The notes below the pieces were generated by a model that was not told where the DNA came from, ran no database searches, and saw nothing but the letters and a program-made list of their open reading frames with translations. A stretch of DNA of 8,317 bases from an uncultured Spirochaetales bacterium (GTDB lineage: Bacteria; Spirochaetota; Spirochaetia; Treponematales; Treponemataceae), in assembly GCA_946061495.1 (NCBI GenBank), contig CAMGSV010000107.1:1-8317 (forward strand), given 5' to 3'. Shown here piece by piece: positions 6,600 to 8,317 of this stretch. Within the stretch, counting starts at the first letter, position 1, and each line of letters opens with the position of its first letter. The position numbers and the translations under genes are program-made.

Positions 6600-7931
6600 G
6601 CCTTCTGCCTTGTTCTCGAATTTGGCGTATTGGGGAAGGAATAAAAGGTCAACATTACCGATGGGACCGTTACGCTGCTTTGCCAGGATAATCTTGGCGT
6701 CGATGACACCGGTTCCATCATCGTCAGTGGCCTTTCGTTCCCGGTGGATGAACATAACCACATCGGCATCCTGCTCGATGGAGCCTGAGTCGCGAAGATT
6801 TGCCAGGGTCGGCTCCTTTCCCTCGCTGTCACGGGTAACCTGGGCCAGGGCAACAATGGGAATCTTCAGCTCACGGGCGAGACTCTTGAGGGAGCGGGAT
6901 ATTTCCGACACCTGTTCGTGACGGGGAACGGCCGAATTGGCATTCTCGCTGGTAATCAAACCAAGATAGTCTATGAAGATAATCTCCACTTCGTACTGCT
7001 GGCGCATCTTTCTGGCCATGGCCCGCAGGTCAAGCATCTTCATATTGGGAGTATCCGCCACATACAGGGGAGCGTCATAGCACCGGCTTGCTGCCTCCTG
7101 CAATCGATGAAAATCGTCCATCTTCAGCATTCCTGATCGAATCTTGCTACCAGATATCCGAGATTCCTGGCTAAAGAGACGTTGGCCAATCTGCTGTGAT
7201 GCCATTTCCAAGGAGAAAAAACCCGTGGGAATCTTCTTTGTGATGGCAATGTGCTGAATCATGGAGAGGGCCAAGGCTGTCTTTCCCATGGAGGGACGGG
7301 CACCAATGATAATCATCTCGGAACCCTGAAAGCCACTGGTCATAGAATCCAGGGCGGTGAAGCCAGAGGGAATACCGGTATAGGCATCCCTATTGTGGTA
7401 ATGTTTCTCGATGAGCTCAAAGGTTTCCGGAACCAATTCCTCCATAGTCAAAAACCGCTGGGTCTGATCCATCTCAGCCAGGGAGAACAGTTTGTTCTGG
7501 GTCTCCTCCAAGGTGGAGCGGCTGGACTTGGTGTCGTCGTGGGAATCGGTGATGACTTGGGATGAAACTTTGATCAAATCTCGGCGAACCGACTGATCCT
7601 TCACCACTTGGGCATAATACTCAACGTTGGAGCTGGTGGGAACATGGTCCGGCAAGGATGCAACATAAGCCACTCCCCCAGCAGCATCCAGCTGTCCAGT
7701 AGTCCGCAACTCATCGGTAAGGGTAAGGATATCTCCTCGCTGTCCCTTGTTATAGAGTGAAAGAATGGCTTTGTAGATGGTTTGATGTTGAAGTGAATAG
7801 AAGCGGTCTGGCCGCAGATGCCCAATAACCAGACCAACCGCGTCCCAGTCCAAGAGCATGGCTCCTAATGTCGCCTGCTCCGCCTCCAAATTATGAGGCG
7901 GTATCTTGTCTTTGAGGGACGCGGTGGACAT
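6597..7931 (-). CDS. dnaB: Replicative DNA helicase DnaB
   Basis: Hexameric ATP-driven helicase that unwinds DNA at the replication fork and recruits primase. The product is 444 residues, usual for bacterial DnaB without an intein. The N-terminal domain opens with PPHNLEAEQATLGAML (11-26). The RecA-like domain shows Walker A GARPSMGKT (210-218), FFSLEM (238-243) with catalytic Glu241, Walker B IIFIDYLGL (317-325), ALAQVTR (361-367; many relatives read ALSQLNR), LRDSGSIEQDADVV (379-392) and AKQRNGPIG (417-425) carrying the arginine-finger region. The protein ends soon after FLPQYAKFEN, as is normal. The ATG is 2 nt after the rplI stop, with GAGG (7942-7939 on this strand) 7 nt upstream, so it is co-transcribed with rplI. 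Bacterial gene order rpsF-ssb-rpsR-rplI-dnaB suggests the rest lies beyond the window. Confidence 0.98.
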   Translation of the reverse strand: MSTASLKDKIPPHNLEAEQATLGAMLLDWDAVGLVIGHLRPDRFYSLQHQTIYKAILSLYNKGQRGDILTLTDELRTTGQLDAAGGVAYVASLPDHVPTSSNVEYYAQVVKDQSVRRDLIKVSSQVITDSHDDTKSSRSTLEETQNKLFSLAEMDQTQRFLTMEELVPETFELIEKHYHNRDAYTGIPSGFTALDSMTSGFQGSEMIIIGARPSMGKTALALSMIQHIAITKKIPTGFFSLEMASQQIGQRLFSQESRISGSKIRSGMLKMDDFHRLQEAASRCYDAPLYVADTPNMKMLDLRAMARKMRQQYEVEIIFIDYLGLITSENANSAVPRHEQVSEISRSLKSLARELKIPIVALAQVTRDSEGKEPTLANLRDSGSIEQDADVVMFIHRERKATDDDGTGVIDAKIILAKQRNGPIGNVDLLFLPQYAKFENKAEG

Positions 7932-7933
7932 GA

Positions 7934-8317
7934 TTATGCCTCAGCGGACTCGGTAGACTCAGCTTCCTTTGCCTTTGCAGCAGCCTCAGCGGCCTTTGCA
8001 GCCTCTTCCTGAGAAAGCACCTCGATAGCAAGCTCTGCTGTTGCAGCCTCATAGAGACGAACTGTTGCGTGGTACTTACCAACACTCTTGATGGCATTTC
8101 CGGGAATTTCGATGCGCTTGCGCTCAATGTCGAAACCATTCTTCTGCAGCTCATCAGCAACAGACTGGTTTGTAACGGCACCGTACAGCTTTCCGTTGGG
8201 ACCAGCGGGCATAACCAGACTGACGGTGTAGGCTTCCAGCTTCTCCTTGAGGCTGGCTGCATCCTTGCGCTTCTCGGCCTTGCGTGCTTCAATCTCAGCC
8301 TTCCGACCCTCGAAATA
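7934..8317 (-). CDS. rplI: Ribosomal protein bL9, 5' end outside the window
   Basis: Component of the large ribosomal subunit, bound to 23S rRNA near the L1 stalk. Only the last 127 residues are present; about 45 N-terminal residues, the rRNA-binding domain, lie beyond the window edge. The frame enters at YFEGRKAEIEARK, which is the long connecting helix, and continues without a stop through MPAGPNGKLYGAVTNQSVAD (the start of the C domain, from the codon at 8212), IERKRIEIPG and SVGKYHATVRLYE. An ATG at 8212 is internal, not the start. After the family's usual end the protein carries about 20-26 extra residues rich in Ala, Glu and Lys (codons 7937-8014), giving an estimated full length near 172 against about 150 in E. 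coli. It is followed 2 nt later by dnaB. Confidence 0.96.
   Translation of the reverse strand, partial: YFEGRKAEIEARKAEKRKDAASLKEKLEAYTVSLVMPAGPNGKLYGAVTNQSVADELQKNGFDIERKRIEIPGNAIKSVGKYHATVRLYEAATAELAIEVLSQEEAAKAAEAAAKAKEAESTESAEA
7939..7942 (-). promoter_or_regulatory. Ribosome binding site of dnaB
   Basis: On the minus strand GAGG lies inside the last codons of rplI, 7 nt before the dnaB ATG at 7931. It supports that start over later in-frame ATGs and fits coupled translation after rplI. Confidence 0.65.

Overview
The window reads as a stretch of a spirochaete chromosome, most likely Treponema or a close relative. This rests on the gene order frr-uppS-cdsA-dxr-rseP, the rplI-dnaB pair, the flavour of the proteins, and a GC content near 50% judged by eye. 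The genus is an inference from remembered treponemal gene order, not from a search. Almost every base is coding and no gap exceeds 3 nt. I see no tRNA, rRNA, CRISPR, insertion sequence or phage gene.

Positions 42-4669 (+) form a tightly packed housekeeping operon: ribosome recycling factor (frr), undecaprenyl diphosphate synthase (uppS), CDP-diglyceride synthase (cdsA), DXP reductoisomerase (dxr) and the site-2 intramembrane protease rseP. Each of the four junctions is a stop/start overlap (TAATG, ATGA, ATGA, GTGA), so translational coupling is likely throughout. The products link isoprenoid precursor supply (Dxr), its use for the cell-wall lipid carrier (UppS), phospholipid synthesis (CdsA), envelope proteolysis (RseP) and ribosome recycling (Frr).

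Positions 4673-6595 (+), 3 nt after rseP, encode a 640-residue exported protein. It consists of a signal peptide followed by about 14 blade-like repeats, best read as two seven-bladed beta-propellers. It occupies the position where many diderm bacteria carry bamA. Its function is unknown, and it is the least ordinary item here.

Positions 6597-8317 (-) hold the tail of a second, converging operon: rplI (ribosomal protein bL9, cut by the window edge) followed 2 nt later by dnaB (replicative helicase). The two operons meet with a single base between their stop codons and no visible intrinsic terminator. I found no convincing new system. The best leads are the double propeller, the zero-gap convergent junction, the dxr start without a Shine-Dalgarno sequence, and the variant CdsA signature.
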